Counted from the first letter of the stretch, positions 1 through 8,775 are shown. The stretch is 30,114 bases of DNA from Smithellaceae bacterium (GCA_028701435.1 JAQVQT010000004.1:1-30114); one strand, 5' to 3'. Notes: generated by a model not told the origin, from the sequence alone. Translations and numbers: made by a program.

Positions 1-26
1 ATCTAATAGTTCATCTTGCAGTGAAA

Positions 27-61
27 GGCGGCAAGTGATAAAAGCCGCCAGCCATTTTTTT
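27..61 (+). terminator. Possible intrinsic terminator or leader hairpin ahead of argS
   Basis: GGCGGC (27-32) and GCCGCC (44-49) form a six-base-pair all-GC stem with an 11-nt loop. A run of seven T follows at 55-61 after a five-base gap. It probably ends the gene upstream of this window. Because it lies only 25 bases before argS it could also act as an attenuator. The gap between stem and T-run lowers confidence. Confidence 0.4.
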
Positions 62-86
62 GGAAAGGTTTTGAGAAGTTTGCATC

Positions 87-1751
87 ATGAAGAATAAACT
101 GATTGCCCTGATCGCCCGTTCCGTTGAGGCCTGCAACGGCAAGGGCTTGCTGCCGGAGGTGGATCTGTCGCGCATTGAAATCGAGGTGCCGGCCAATCCG
201 GAACACGGCGACTACGCCTCCAACGTGGCCATGATTCTCGCCTCTCAGGCTAAACAAAATCCCCGCAAGATCGCCCAGTCAATTCAGGAAAACCTGGATG
301 ATTCGGAAGGCATTCTCGAGAGGACACAAATCGCCGGCCCCGGATTTTTGAATTTTGTGCTCAAAGATGATTTGTGGCGCAACGTGCTGCGGGATATTCT
401 GGAACAGAAGGACCGGTACGGCTGCGTTCCGATCGGCAAAGGAAAAAAAATTCAGTTGGAGTTTGTCAGCGCCAACCCGACGGGGCCTCTGCACATTGGC
501 CATGCGAGGGGGGCGGTGGTGGGCGATGTCCTCTCCAACCTGTTTGAGGCGGAAGGTTACGCCGTCTCCAGGGAATATTACATCAACGACGCGGGAAACC
601 AGATGAACAATCTGGGCAAATCCGTCTGGTATCGCCTGCGGGAGCTTACGGGGGAAAAAATCGAATTTCCGGACAACTGCTACCGGGGAGATTATATCAA
701 GGAAATCTCAGGGGATATCTTCCGAAAGGAAGGCGGTCGTTGTCTTGGCGAAAACGAGGAGACGACGATTCAACGCTTCAACGAAATCGCCGGTGCGGTC
801 ATTCTTGACGGAATCCGTCAGGACTTGAAGGATTTCGGTGTAACCTTCGACTGCTATTTCAGCGAGAAGGAGCTGTACAGGGAAAACGGCGTCGGTCGTC
901 TTCTGGACGACCTGAAGAGGCAGGGCTTTATTTATTCCGACGGGGAGACGCTGTGGTTTAAAACCACTGCCTACGGAGACGACAAGGACCGGGTGGTGAT
1001 CCGGAAAAACGGAGAGCCAACCTACTTCGCGGCCGACATCGCCTACCATGCCAACAAGTTTTCCCGCGGGTTCGACACGCTGATCGACATCTGGGGAGCG
1101 GATCACCACGGATACATCCCCCGCCTTCAGGCCGCGATTCAGGCGCTGGGACGCGATAAGGACGATCTGAAAATCATTCTGGTGCAACTGGTCAATCTGC
1201 TGCGGGCGGGCGAACCGGTGGCCATGTCCACGCGCTCCGGCGAATTCGTCACCTTGCGCGAAGTGCTCGATGAAGTGGGAAAGGACGCCGCGCGCTATCA
1301 TTTTCTGATGCGCCGGTCGGACAGTCATCTGGATTTTGACCTGGAGGTTGCCAAAAAGCAGTCCAACGAGAATCCGGTCTTTTACGTCCAGTATGCCCAC
1401 GCGCGAATCTGCAGCATTCTCCGGATGGCGCAGGAGCGGGGAATGTCTCTGCCGGATTTCGCGGCGATCCATCCCGCTCTGCTTGCCGAACCGGAGGAAA
1501 GAACGCTGATCAAAATGATGGCGCGCTATCCCGAAATGCTGGAAGGCGCGGTCAAAACCCTCGAGGTTCACCGCATCACCTTTTACCTCAATGAGCTGGC
1601 GGGCATGTTTCACGGCTACTACAACAAATACAAGGTGGTCACGGAAGATGCGGCGCTTTCGTCCGCGCGCCTCGTGCTGGTCGAGGCGGTGCGCCAGGTG
1701 CTGGTCAATGCGCTGAAGATTATGGGCGTGGGCGCGCCTGTAAAAATGTAG
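87..1751 (+). CDS. argS: Arginine--tRNA ligase (class I)
   Basis: Cytoplasmic arginyl-tRNA synthetase, 554 residues, a normal family length. It charges tRNA-Arg with arginine using ATP. The N-terminal Add-1 domain (about 1-90) is followed by the class I catalytic core. The core shows SANPTGPLHIGHARG with the HIGH box at residues 136-139, and an MSTR sequence at 380-383 in the place of KMSKS; a degenerate KMSKS is common in this enzyme. The DALR-type anticodon-binding domain fills the last 110 or so residues. The ATG at 87 follows GAGAAG eight bases upstream. The SPOR-domain gene begins nine bases after the stop, so the two are probably co-transcribed. Identification is secure. Confidence 0.97.
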   Translation: MKNKLIALIARSVEACNGKGLLPEVDLSRIEIEVPANPEHGDYASNVAMILASQAKQNPRKIAQSIQENLDDSEGILERTQIAGPGFLNFVLKDDLWRNVLRDILEQKDRYGCVPIGKGKKIQLEFVSANPTGPLHIGHARGAVVGDVLSNLFEAEGYAVSREYYINDAGNQMNNLGKSVWYRLRELTGEKIEFPDNCYRGDYIKEISGDIFRKEGGRCLGENEETTIQRFNEIAGAVILDGIRQDLKDFGVTFDCYFSEKELYRENGVGRLLDDLKRQGFIYSDGETLWFKTTAYGDDKDRVVIRKNGEPTYFAADIAYHANKFSRGFDTLIDIWGADHHGYIPRLQAAIQALGRDKDDLKIILVQLVNLLRAGEPVAMSTRSGEFVTLREVLDEVGKDAARYHFLMRRSDSHLDFDLEVAKKQSNENPVFYVQYAHARICSILRMAQERGMSLPDFAAIHPALLAEPEERTLIKMMARYPEMLEGAVKTLEVHRITFYLNELAGMFHGYYNKYKVVTEDAALSSARLVLVEAVRQVLVNALKIMGVGAPVKM

Positions 1752-1760
1752 GGAGACACC

Positions 1761-2528
1761 ATGGGTTCGGGGAACATCAGGAAATTTGAAATCAGGCTGG
1801 GGCAGACCGGATTGATGGTCCTGATCGTCGGGATGGTTGTTCTGTTGTGCCTTTCCTTCCTGTTCGGCGTCGGGGTGGGAAAAAACATCGACACCTATCC
1901 CGAGAAAATTTCTTCCCTGCCGCAGCGCTTCCTCGCACTGTTCTGGCGGCCGGCCAAGATTGCAGGCAGCCGGAATGAGGGGCAAAATACAACGGCGCAG
2001 ACCCCGCAGGGCAATGTGGATCTGGCGTTTCATCAGGCGCTGACCAGTTCCAAAACCGTGCCGATTCAACCCCAGCCGGACACCAAAAAGACAATGGAGG
2101 TTGAAGCTTTCGCGGACAGCGAAGCCTCTCCGCCGGCGAAGCCCACAGCTTTTCGTCAAAAGGAAAAAGCTCCGCAGGCAAAGACCGAAGCGGCGGGGCG
2201 GAAGAAGGCCGTCAGTGAAAAAACCGCCGTGGAAAGCAAATCCAAAGGCAGCCAGGCCGATGGAGTCTCCGGATCCTATCAGGTGTACGTGGCTTCCCTG
2301 AAGGAGAAGGCAAAGGCCGATCAGATTCACAAGATGGTCGCCCGGACGGGGTATGCGTCAAAGGTTGTGAAAGTGGACCTTAAAGAGAAAGGCCTGTGGT
2401 ATCGTGTGATCGCCACGGGATTTGATTCAAAGGCCAAGGCCGAGGCCGCGGCCGCCAAGCTCTCCAAAAAGGCCAAAACGAAATGCATCGTGCGCGAGGC
2501 CACGGCCGGCAAGGCCGGGAAATCCTGA
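1761..2528 (+). CDS. SPOR-domain inner-membrane protein
   Basis: A 255-residue bitopic membrane protein. Residues 1-16 are short and charged, 17-38 form one hydrophobic segment, and 40-165 are a low-complexity Lys/Ala/Glu/Pro-rich linker. Residues 171-247 look like a SPOR domain (SYQVYVASL..., then WYRVIATGF). SPOR domains bind septal peptidoglycan stripped of stem peptides, so a role in division or cell-wall remodelling is likely, as for FtsN, DamX or DedD; the exact counterpart cannot be told. Topology is inferred as N-in, with the SPOR domain in the periplasm. GGGAG at 1752-1756, directly after the argS stop, is the ribosome-binding site. An argS-SPOR gene pair is a common arrangement in related bacteria, as far as I recall. 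Confidence 0.85.
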   Translation: MGSGNIRKFEIRLGQTGLMVLIVGMVVLLCLSFLFGVGVGKNIDTYPEKISSLPQRFLALFWRPAKIAGSRNEGQNTTAQTPQGNVDLAFHQALTSSKTVPIQPQPDTKKTMEVEAFADSEASPPAKPTAFRQKEKAPQAKTEAAGRKKAVSEKTAVESKSKGSQADGVSGSYQVYVASLKEKAKADQIHKMVARTGYASKVVKVDLKEKGLWYRVIATGFDSKAKAEAAAAKLSKKAKTKCIVREATAGKAGKS

Positions 2529-2604
2529 CAAACACGCCCCGACCGATGCGCCGGTCTTTGGCGAAGCGAGGCCGGCGTGCGAAAATGGAATGAAGGTTTG
2601 AAAA

Positions 2605-3933
2605 ATGTTTGAAAGTCTTGCGGAAAAACTGGAAGGGATTTTTAAAAAACTCAAAGGCCGCGGCGTCCTCAATGAGGAAAGCGTCAATGCGGCGCTTCGG
2701 GAAATCCGCATGGCGCTTTTAGAAGCGGACGTGAACTTCAAGGTCGTCAAGGATTTTATTGAAGAGGTTCGCGGGCGCGCCGTCGGCAAGGAAGTGCTGG
2801 AGAGCCTCACGCCCGGACAGCAGGTGGTCAAGATCGTGCATGACCGCCTGGTGGAACTGATGGGCTCCACCAGCGCCAACATCAAATTTGGTTCGCGAAT
2901 TCCCGCGCCGGTTATGCTCGTCGGCCTCCAGGGGTGCGGAAAAACGACAACGGCCGCCAAACTGGCGAGGCTCCTTTCCGCGGAAAAAAGGGTTTACCTG
3001 GTGTCCGCCGACGTTTACCGGCCCGCCGCAATGGAGCAGTTGGCCGTTCTCGGCCGGCAGATCAAGGCCGGCGTTTTTGAGGCCGGCTCCCTGAAAGATC
3101 CCGTAAAAATCTGCGTGGAGGCTCTCGAACAGGCCAGAAGGGAAGGGTACGAAGTTGTCCTGATCGACACCGCCGGCCGGCTGCACATTGACGAGCCGCT
3201 GATGGAGGAGCTCCGCCGGATCAAGGAGGCGGTCAACCCGGCCGAAATTCTGTATGTGGCGGACGCCATGACCGGTCAGGATGCGGTCAATGTCGGGGCG
3301 AAGTTCAATGAACTGATCGGCATTGACGGCGTCATCATGACGAAGATGGACGGCGACGCGCGCGGCGGGGCGGCCCTGTCCCTGAGAGCCGTTGTGGGCA
3401 AGCCGCTCAAATTTGTCGGCGTCGGCGAAAAAATTGACGCGCTGGAGGTTTTTCATCCGGAGCGGATGGCCAACCGGATTCTCGGCATGGGGGACATTTT
3501 GTCGCTGGTGGAAAAGGCGCAGGCCAGCATTGATGAAAAAACCGCCCGGCAGATGCAGGAGAGTCTGCGGAAAAGCGATTTTACATTGGAGGATTTTCGC
3601 AGCCAACTCAAACAGATCAAAAAAATGGGCCCCCTCAAGGACATGATCGGGATGATTCCGGGCATGGGCAAAATCAAGGCGCTCAAAGGCATGGAGCCGG
3701 ATGACGGGGAGCTTGTGAAAATCGCGGCGATCATTGATTCCATGACGAAGAAAGAACGGAACAATTACCTGATCATTGACGGCCGCAGGCGAAAAAGAAT
3801 CGCTTCGGGAAGCGGAACAACGGTTCAGGACGTCAATCGGCTTTTGAAAAATTACATCGAGATCCGGAAGATGATGAAAAAAATAAATTCCAAAGGCGGC
3901 GTAAAGGCGTTGATGAGGAATTTCCCCTTTTAA
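2605..3933 (+). CDS. ffh: Signal recognition particle protein Ffh
   Basis: SRP54-type GTPase of 442 residues. With 4.5S RNA it binds signal sequences as they leave the ribosome and docks at FtsY. The N domain (1-85) is followed by the G domain: P-loop GLQGCGKTTT at 107-116, DTAGR at 188-192, TKMDGDARGG starting at 246. The C-terminal M domain begins near residue 325 and is rich in Met (MGPLKDMIGMIPGMGK). The P-loop has Cys at 111 where Ser or Ala is more usual; this position varies and should not matter. Translation starts after GAATGAAGG. It heads a cluster with rpsP, khpA, rimM, trmD and rplS, the classic ffh-rpsP-rimM-trmD-rplS order. Confidence 0.97.
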   Translation: MFESLAEKLEGIFKKLKGRGVLNEESVNAALREIRMALLEADVNFKVVKDFIEEVRGRAVGKEVLESLTPGQQVVKIVHDRLVELMGSTSANIKFGSRIPAPVMLVGLQGCGKTTTAAKLARLLSAEKRVYLVSADVYRPAAMEQLAVLGRQIKAGVFEAGSLKDPVKICVEALEQARREGYEVVLIDTAGRLHIDEPLMEELRRIKEAVNPAEILYVADAMTGQDAVNVGAKFNELIGIDGVIMTKMDGDARGGAALSLRAVVGKPLKFVGVGEKIDALEVFHPERMANRILGMGDILSLVEKAQASIDEKTARQMQESLRKSDFTLEDFRSQLKQIKKMGPLKDMIGMIPGMGKIKALKGMEPDDGELVKIAAIIDSMTKKERNNYLIIDGRRRKRIASGSGTTVQDVNRLLKNYIEIRKMMKKINSKGGVKALMRNFPF

Positions 3934-3998
3934 AATCAAATGAATTATGATAGAAAACAAAACAATTTTTTATTGAAGGAGGTTTGGAGTAAAACTAC

Positions 3999-4253
3999 AT
4001 GGCAGTCAAAATTCGATTAACCCGCATGGGTGCGAAAGGCAAACCGTTTTATCGTATCGTCGCCGCGGACAAGGCATATCCCCGCGACGGAAGATTTCTT
4101 GAGATTTTAGGAAATTATGATCCCAAGAAAAATCCCGCGGAAATCACTTTAAAGGAAGACCGGGTTCGCGACTGGTTGTCCAAAGGCGCAAAACCGACGC
4201 TGACCGTTTCTCATTTGTTGAAGACAAAAGGCATCGCCGCCGCCGTCAAATAG
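3999..4253 (+). CDS. rpsP: 30S ribosomal protein bS16
   Basis: An 84-residue small-subunit protein needed for early 30S assembly. The start MAVKIRLTRMGAKGKPFYRI and the YDPKKNP segment are typical of bS16, and the length is normal. A strong GAAGGAGG lies at 3975-3982, 16 bases before the ATG, and a weaker GGAG lies nine bases before it; the nearer one may be used. The 65-base gap after ffh holds a TATGAT box (3946-3951) without a good -35, so a separate promoter is possible but unproven. Confidence 0.97.
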   Translation: MAVKIRLTRMGAKGKPFYRIVAADKAYPRDGRFLEILGNYDPKKNPAEITLKEDRVRDWLSKGAKPTLTVSHLLKTKGIAAAVK

Positions 4254-4381
4254 CGGGGTGGCTGCCGATCACCAATGAAAAAATACAGGATTAGAACCTC
4301 ACATCGTTGAACTGAAAAACCCGTAGGAATGTTGAAGCGAATTTTCAGATGCATTAACCAAAACCAGTGGAGGGGCTGACG

Positions 4382-4612
4382 ATGAAAGATCTGATTAAGT
4401 ATATTTCTCAAGCTTTGGTTGATAATCCTGATCAGGTGGAAGTAACGGAAGTGATCGGCGAGCAGACGTCCGTCATTGAACTGCGCGTGGCCAAGGAGGA
4501 TTTGGGAAAAGTCATCGGCAAGCAGGGAAGGACGGCCAAAGCCATCCGCACCATTTTGAGCGCCACCTCCGCCAAAATCCACAAGCGCGCGGTGCTGGAA
4601 ATCATTGAATAA
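4382..4612 (+). CDS. khpA: KH-domain RNA-binding protein KhpA (YlqC family)
   Basis: A 76-residue single KH domain with the GXXG loop seen in VIGKQGRTAKAIR. The family (KhpA/YlqC, UPF0109) sits between rpsP and rimM in many bacteria and binds RNA. In Gram-positives it pairs with KhpB/Jag and affects elongation and division; its role here is inferred only. I chose the ATG at 4382 because GGAGGGG at 4369-4374 is placed correctly for it. An in-frame GTG at 4367 would overlap that site and is unlikely. The stop is two bases before rimM, suggesting translational coupling. The 128-base gap after rpsP contains no recognisable gene or riboswitch. Confidence 0.9.
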   Translation: MKDLIKYISQALVDNPDQVEVTEVIGEQTSVIELRVAKEDLGKVIGKQGRTAKAIRTILSATSAKIHKRAVLEIIE

Positions 4613-4614
4613 AG

Positions 4615-5121
4615 ATGGATCTGTTTGTTTTCGGGGAGATTGTCAAAACCCGCGGTCTCCACGGCTGTCTGAAAGCCCTGTCTTTTTTGGAGTCATCGGA
4701 GCTTCTGGAAGGGCTGACGTTTGCTTACGTGGAATCGCCGTCCGGCCGGAAAAGCCGACATGAAATAAAAAAAATAAATTCTTCCGGCAAATTTCTTTTT
4801 CTGGAAATCAAGGATATTTCCGACGTGGACGCGGCCCGGGCGTTTGTCGGGTGTAAGCTGCTCCTGCCGCGGGAGATGCTGGAAGCTCTCCCGGCGGATG
4901 AGTATTACTGGCATGACATCATCGGATTGGATGTCTATACGCCGGCAGGCCGTCCTCTGGGGCGCATAGAATCCATTTTTTCCACGGGCGCCCATGATGT
5001 TTATGTCTGCCGGGGAGACGAGGGAGAAATTCTGATTCCCGCGACGGCCGGCGTTGTGGAGCAGGTTGACATTGCCGGAAAAAAAATGATCATCAATCTT
5101 CTGGAAGGCCTTCTGCCGTGA
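4615..5121 (+). CDS. rimM: Ribosome maturation factor RimM
   Basis: A 168-residue 16S rRNA-processing factor that binds uS19 and helps mature the head of the 30S subunit. The N-terminal beta-barrel starts FGEIVKTRGLHGCLKA. The C-terminal PRC-barrel contains YYWHDIIGLDVYTPAGRPLG and ends with the usual IPAT..VV..VD pattern. It starts two bases after the khpA stop and overlaps trmD by four bases (GTGA), so it is tightly coupled on both sides. Confidence 0.95.
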   Translation: MDLFVFGEIVKTRGLHGCLKALSFLESSELLEGLTFAYVESPSGRKSRHEIKKINSSGKFLFLEIKDISDVDAARAFVGCKLLLPREMLEALPADEYYWHDIIGLDVYTPAGRPLGRIESIFSTGAHDVYVCRGDEGEILIPATAGVVEQVDIAGKKMIINLLEGLLP

Positions 5122-5855
5122 TCCGATTTGATGTCTTGTCCATTTTCCCGGAAATGCTGCAATCGCCCCTTGAGTTCAGCCTTCTGAAGAAGGCCCGTGA
5201 AAAAGGGCTCGTCGAGATCGGCCTGCATAACATCCGCGACTGGGCGGAAGACAAACACCGCATGACGGACGACGCTCCCTATGGCGGGGGCTGCGGAATG
5301 GTTATGAAGGTTGAGCCGGTGGCGCGGGCTGTGGCGGCGGTGAAGCAGACCGGGGAGGCTTCGCTGGTTGTGCTGATGACGCCACAGGGGGAAATCTTTC
5401 GCCAGGAAATCGCGGCCGAGTTTGCCCGGCACAAACAGATCATTCTGATTTGCGGGCGATATGAAGGGTTTGACGAGCGGATTCGGGAGCGCCTGGCGGA
5501 TCGGGAGATCTCGCTGGGCGACTATATTCTGACGGGAGGGGAGCTTTCCGCGCTGGTGGTGATCGACGCCGTCGCCAGACTGATCCCCGGCGTGCTGGGA
5601 AACGACGCCTCGGTGTCCAGGGAATCTTTTTCGCAGGGGCTTCTGGAATATCCGCAGTACACCCGCCCGGCCGAGTATTCAGGCTGGAGCGTTCCGGAGG
5701 TGCTGCTTTCCGGAAACCATGCCCGGATCGAGCGCTGGCAGCGGATCGAGGCGCTTCGACGCACCTGGCAAAGAAGGCCTGAACTGCTTGAAAAAACACA
5801 GCTCGGCGAGGAAGACAGGAAGATTTTGGAAAAAATTAAACAGGGCCGGATATAA
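5118..5855 (+). CDS. trmD: tRNA (guanine37-N1)-methyltransferase TrmD
   Basis: A 245-residue SPOUT-class enzyme that methylates G37 of tRNAs with G36-G37, using SAM, to prevent +1 frameshifting. Diagnostic features are MRFDVLSIFPEM-like N-terminus (here starting IRFDVLSIFPEM), CGRYEGFDERI from residue 112, and the trefoil-knot segment SLGDYILTGGELSALVVID. The start codon is GTG at 5118, inside the rimM stop (GTGA overlap), so translation probably restarts there. Length is normal. No defects seen. Confidence 0.96.
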   Translation: MIRFDVLSIFPEMLQSPLEFSLLKKAREKGLVEIGLHNIRDWAEDKHRMTDDAPYGGGCGMVMKVEPVARAVAAVKQTGEASLVVLMTPQGEIFRQEIAAEFARHKQIILICGRYEGFDERIRERLADREISLGDYILTGGELSALVVIDAVARLIPGVLGNDASVSRESFSQGLLEYPQYTRPAEYSGWSVPEVLLSGNHARIERWQRIEALRRTWQRRPELLEKTQLGEEDRKILEKIKQGRI

Positions 5856-5946
5856 AGGCTTGATTTTCAGACGGGTTTGGGGTAATGAAACCCACTTTTA
5901 AAGGCAGCGTCATTCGTATCTCGAAGGTTGCAGGAGGAACAGAAAC

Positions 5947-6294
5947 ATGAATGTATTGGAAATGATTGAAAAAGAACAGATGAGAGGCGATATTCCCGCC
6001 TTTAAAACGGGCGACACCGTTAAAGTATATGTGCGGATCATTGAAGGACAGAAGCAGAGAATTCAGGCTTTTGAAGGCGTGGTCATCCGCAAGCGCCGCG
6101 GCAACAGCCGGGCGAATTTCACGGTCCGAAAGGTGTCCTACGGCGTTGGCGTTGAAAGAACATTCCCCATGCATTCGCCGGTGATTGACCGTGTTGAAGT
6201 GGTTTCCCGCGGAGTGGTCCGCCGCTCGCGTCTGTATTATCTGAGAAGCCTCAGAGGGAAAAAGGCAAGAATCAAGGAAGCCGCCAACAACTGA
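5947..6294 (+). CDS. rplS: 50S ribosomal protein bL19
   Basis: A 115-residue large-subunit protein at the 30S-50S interface. The start MNVLEMIEKEQMRGDIPAF and the FEGVVIRKR and SPVIDRVEVV segments are diagnostic. AGGAGG lies just before the ATG. The 91-base gap after trmD has a small inverted repeat, GGGTTT (5873-5878) and AAACCC (5888-5893), which could be a leader hairpin but has no other support. It closes the ribosomal part of the operon; a terminator-like hairpin follows at 6296. Confidence 0.96.
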   Translation: MNVLEMIEKEQMRGDIPAFKTGDTVKVYVRIIEGQKQRIQAFEGVVIRKRRGNSRANFTVRKVSYGVGVERTFPMHSPVIDRVEVVSRGVVRRSRLYYLRSLRGKKARIKEAANN

Positions 6295-6295
6295 T

Positions 6296-6320
6296 GCCGT
6301 AAATACGGCTTCATTTTTTT
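6296..6320 (+). terminator. Short intrinsic terminator between rplS and rnhB
   Basis: GCCGT (6296-6300), AAAT, ACGGC (6305-6309), then TTCA and seven T up to 6320. The stem is short, five or six pairs, so termination may be partial. It sits immediately before the rnhB start codon and occupies the place where a ribosome-binding site would be expected. Confidence 0.55.
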
Positions 6321-6322
6321 CG

Positions 6323-6946
6323 ATGAATATATTCGAAAAGCTTGCGCAGGTTGAAGGCTATCGATGCGTCGCCGGTGTTGACGAAGCAGGCCGGGGCCCG
6401 TTGGCGGGCCCGGTGGTGGCCGCGGCCGTTATCTTCCCGCCCGAATATTCCAATGCTGAAATCAACGATTCCAAGAAACTGACCGCTTCCAAAAGAGACG
6501 AGCTCTACCGGATCATCACCGCGGAGGCGACGGCCGTAGGCGTCGGCGTTGTGGAAGCGGACGTCATCGACCGGATCAATATCCTTCAGGCGTCGCTTCA
6601 GGCAATGCGCGAAGCGGTGCTGGACCTTGAGGTGAAGCCGGATTATCTCCTGATTGACGGGCTTCACCCGATCGACTTCGACGCGCCGCAAAAGGCGATC
6701 GTCAAAGGGGATTCGCTCAGCGTGTCTATCGCCGCCGCGTCCATCATCGCGAAGGTTTCCCGCGACCGGATCATGGAGATGTATCACCGGCAATTTCCCC
6801 AGTACAACTTTCTGAAGAATAAAGGCTACGGCACGGCCGGGCATCGAAAGATCCTTCGGGAAATCGGCATGTGTAAGATTCATCGCCGTTCCTTTCATTT
6901 AAAAAACAAAAATCTTCCGCAAACCGCGCTGGACTGGTCTGAATGA
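6323..6946 (+). CDS. rnhB: Ribonuclease HII
   Basis: A 207-residue type 2 RNase H that cuts the RNA strand of RNA-DNA hybrids and starts ribonucleotide excision repair. The signature AGVDEAGRGPLAGPVVAAAV carries acidic residues D20 and E21. A further conserved Asp is at 112 in LLIDG, and NKGYGTAGH follows near the C-terminus. The ATG at 6323 is the only reasonable start, because no ATG, GTG or TTG lies in frame between it and the catalytic motif. It lacks a visible Shine-Dalgarno site, since the upstream bases form a hairpin and T-run. The 3' end overlaps yraN by four bases (ATGA). Confidence 0.95.
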   Translation: MNIFEKLAQVEGYRCVAGVDEAGRGPLAGPVVAAAVIFPPEYSNAEINDSKKLTASKRDELYRIITAEATAVGVGVVEADVIDRINILQASLQAMREAVLDLEVKPDYLLIDGLHPIDFDAPQKAIVKGDSLSVSIAAASIIAKVSRDRIMEMYHRQFPQYNFLKNKGYGTAGHRKILREIGMCKIHRRSFHLKNKNLPQTALDWSE

Positions 6947-7329
6947 ACGATCGGAAAGACAGGCGAAAAATCATCACCGGCAAAACCGGGGAAGGGATTG
7001 CCGCGGGTTTTTTGACGCAAAACGGTTATCAGATTCTCGATGTCAATTACCGCTGTCCCATCGGGGAGATCGACATGGTCGCCCGTGAAAAGGGCGACCT
7101 GGTGTTTGTGGAAGTCAAGACGCGAAAATCGAGCGCGATGGGATACCCGGAGCAGGCGGTGGGCACGGCCAAACAGAAAAAAATGTCGCAGCTGGCGTTG
7201 TGGTATCTGCGGGACAAAAAGGTCGAAGACGCCTCCGTCCGCTTTGACGTGGTGGCCATTCTCATGCTTCCGTCCGGAAACGACATCCGTCTGATCCGCA
7301 ACGCGTTCGACTTTATTTCCTTCGGCTAA
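6943..7329 (+). CDS. UPF0102 / YraN family putative endonuclease-like protein
   Basis: A 128-residue protein of the YraN family, which has a restriction-endonuclease-like fold. The PD-(D/E)XK-like core is visible: GEIDMVAREKGDLVFVEVKTR, with acidic residues and the E-V-K. Its biological function is not established; the rnhB-yraN pairing is widespread and suggests a role in DNA or RNA-DNA metabolism. It starts inside the rnhB stop codon and so is translationally coupled. It converges on the ugd gene, 45 bases away; no clear terminator was seen in that gap. Confidence 0.88.
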   Translation: MNDRKDRRKIITGKTGEGIAAGFLTQNGYQILDVNYRCPIGEIDMVAREKGDLVFVEVKTRKSSAMGYPEQAVGTAKQKKMSQLALWYLRDKKVEDASVRFDVVAILMLPSGNDIRLIRNAFDFISFG

Positions 7330-7374
7330 CCGTCCTCTTTCCGCATTTTGTTGCCGTGGTGGAGGGTTCGGGGC

Positions 7375-8751
7375 TTAAAAACGGGTCAGGGCCGGTTTCC
7401 CGATCGGAAACACGTTGAAGCCGATCTCAAAGCATTTCCGGTGATCGACGATATTGCGGCCGTCGAACAGGAACGCGGGTTTGACCATGGATTTGTAAAT
7501 TTTCCGGTAATCCAGTTTCCGGTAGGCCTCCCAGTCCGTCATGACGGCCAGCGCGTGGCATCCTGCCGCCGCCCGGTAGGGGTCTTCGACATAGCTGATC
7601 TTTCCTTTTTCATGCGCCAGATCGGCGGCTGCGTTCGCCAGCGCCTGGGGATCGGAAATGACCACTTCGGCATGTTCCGCCAGCAGCTTTCGGGTGATGT
7701 GGATGGCCGGGCTTTCACGCGTGTCGCCGGTGTCGGCTTTAAAGGCAAATCCCAGGACGCAGATTTTTTTCCCGGCCAGCGTGTTGAACATGGATCGCAG
7801 GATATTGGCGATGAACCGGTCCTGCTGGTATTCATTGATTCTGACGACGCTTTCCCAGTATGCGGCCACTTCCGGCAGACCGTAAAAACGGCACAGGTAC
7901 ACCAGGTTCAGAATGTCTTTCTTGAAGCAGGATCCGCCGAAGCCGATGCCCGCCTTGAGAAATTTGGCGCCGATGCGGCTGTCCGTGCCCACGGCATGCG
8001 CGACTTCGGAGATGTCGGCGTCCGCCTTTTCACAAAGCGCCGAGATGGAATTGATGGAGGATACGCGCTGCGCCAGAAAGGCGTTCGCCACCAGTTTGGA
8101 AAGTTCGGCGCTCCAGATGTTCGAGGTAATGATCTTTTCACGCGGAAGCCAGCGGGTGTATATTTCCACGAGCGCCGCGCGGGCGGCCAGTCCGCTTTTG
8201 GTTTCGCGCGAACCGATCAAAACCCGGTCGGGATTTTCCAGATCGTTGACGGCGGTTCCTTCCGCCATGAATTCCGGATTGGAAAGAACGTCAAACGTGA
8301 CGTTTTTCTTTCCCGACGACAGAATCCGTTCCATGGCCTGCGCCGTTTTGATCGGCAGCGTGCTTTTTTCAATGACAATTTTCGAGGTTTTTGAATTTTC
8401 GAGAATCTGCCGGGCGGTTTTTTCCCAGTATTGCAGGTCGGCGGCCATGCCGGCGCCCGCGCCGAAGGTTTTGGTCGGCGTGTTGACGCAGACGAAAATG
8501 ATGTCGTTTTCCTGAATTTGCGCTTCGACGTCCGTGGAAAAGAAAAGATTCCGGCCGCGCGTTTTCCGGACGATGGCGTCGAGGCCGGGTTCATACACGG
8601 GAAGCCTGTCCGAATTCCAGGCGGCGATGCGTTCGGGATTGATGTCAACAACGGTCACTTTATAGTCCGGGCATTTGGAGGCGATCATGACCATCGAGGG
8701 GGCTCCGACATAGCCTGCGCCGATGCCGAGGATTTTTTTCTTGAATTTCAT
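7375..8751 (-). CDS. UDP-glucose 6-dehydrogenase (long, animal/plant-like form)
   Basis: A 458-residue NAD-dependent enzyme that oxidises UDP-glucose twice to UDP-glucuronate. The Rossmann motif is GIGAGYVG (G11, G13, G16). VCVNTPTK and SNPEFMAEGTAVNDL are typical, and the catalytic cysteine is C275 in GFGGSCFKKD. Length, the VNTPTKTFGAGAG stretch and the position of the cysteine match the eukaryote-like UGDH type rather than the shorter bacterial Ugd/TuaD type; this reading is from memory of the families. It starts 24 bases downstream of the UDP-xylose synthase gene on the same strand, and the product of this enzyme is the substrate of that one. GGAAGGA precedes the start. Confidence 0.93.
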   Translation of the reverse strand: MKFKKKILGIGAGYVGAPSMVMIASKCPDYKVTVVDINPERIAAWNSDRLPVYEPGLDAIVRKTRGRNLFFSTDVEAQIQENDIIFVCVNTPTKTFGAGAGMAADLQYWEKTARQILENSKTSKIVIEKSTLPIKTAQAMERILSSGKKNVTFDVLSNPEFMAEGTAVNDLENPDRVLIGSRETKSGLAARAALVEIYTRWLPREKIITSNIWSAELSKLVANAFLAQRVSSINSISALCEKADADISEVAHAVGTDSRIGAKFLKAGIGFGGSCFKKDILNLVYLCRFYGLPEVAAYWESVVRINEYQQDRFIANILRSMFNTLAGKKICVLGFAFKADTGDTRESPAIHITRKLLAEHAEVVISDPQALANAAADLAHEKGKISYVEDPYRAAAGCHALAVMTDWEAYRKLDYRKIYKSMVKPAFLFDGRNIVDHRKCFEIGFNVFPIGKPALTRF

Positions 8752-8775
8752 ATTTTCCGTTTCCTTCCGCTGCCG

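Noticed and set aside
708..2330. Long minus-strand open frame of 540 codons
   Set aside because: It lies entirely opposite argS and the SPOR gene, has no recognisable domain and is rich in His/Arg/Gln as expected of the antisense of a GC-rich gene.
4254..4381. Possible riboswitch or small gene between rpsP and khpA
   Set aside because: No convincing stem series and no small frame with a ribosome site; left as plain spacer.
5873..5893. Hairpin GGGTTT/AAACCC ahead of rplS as an L19 leader
   Set aside because: Six pairs with no further structure and no T-run; too weak to call.
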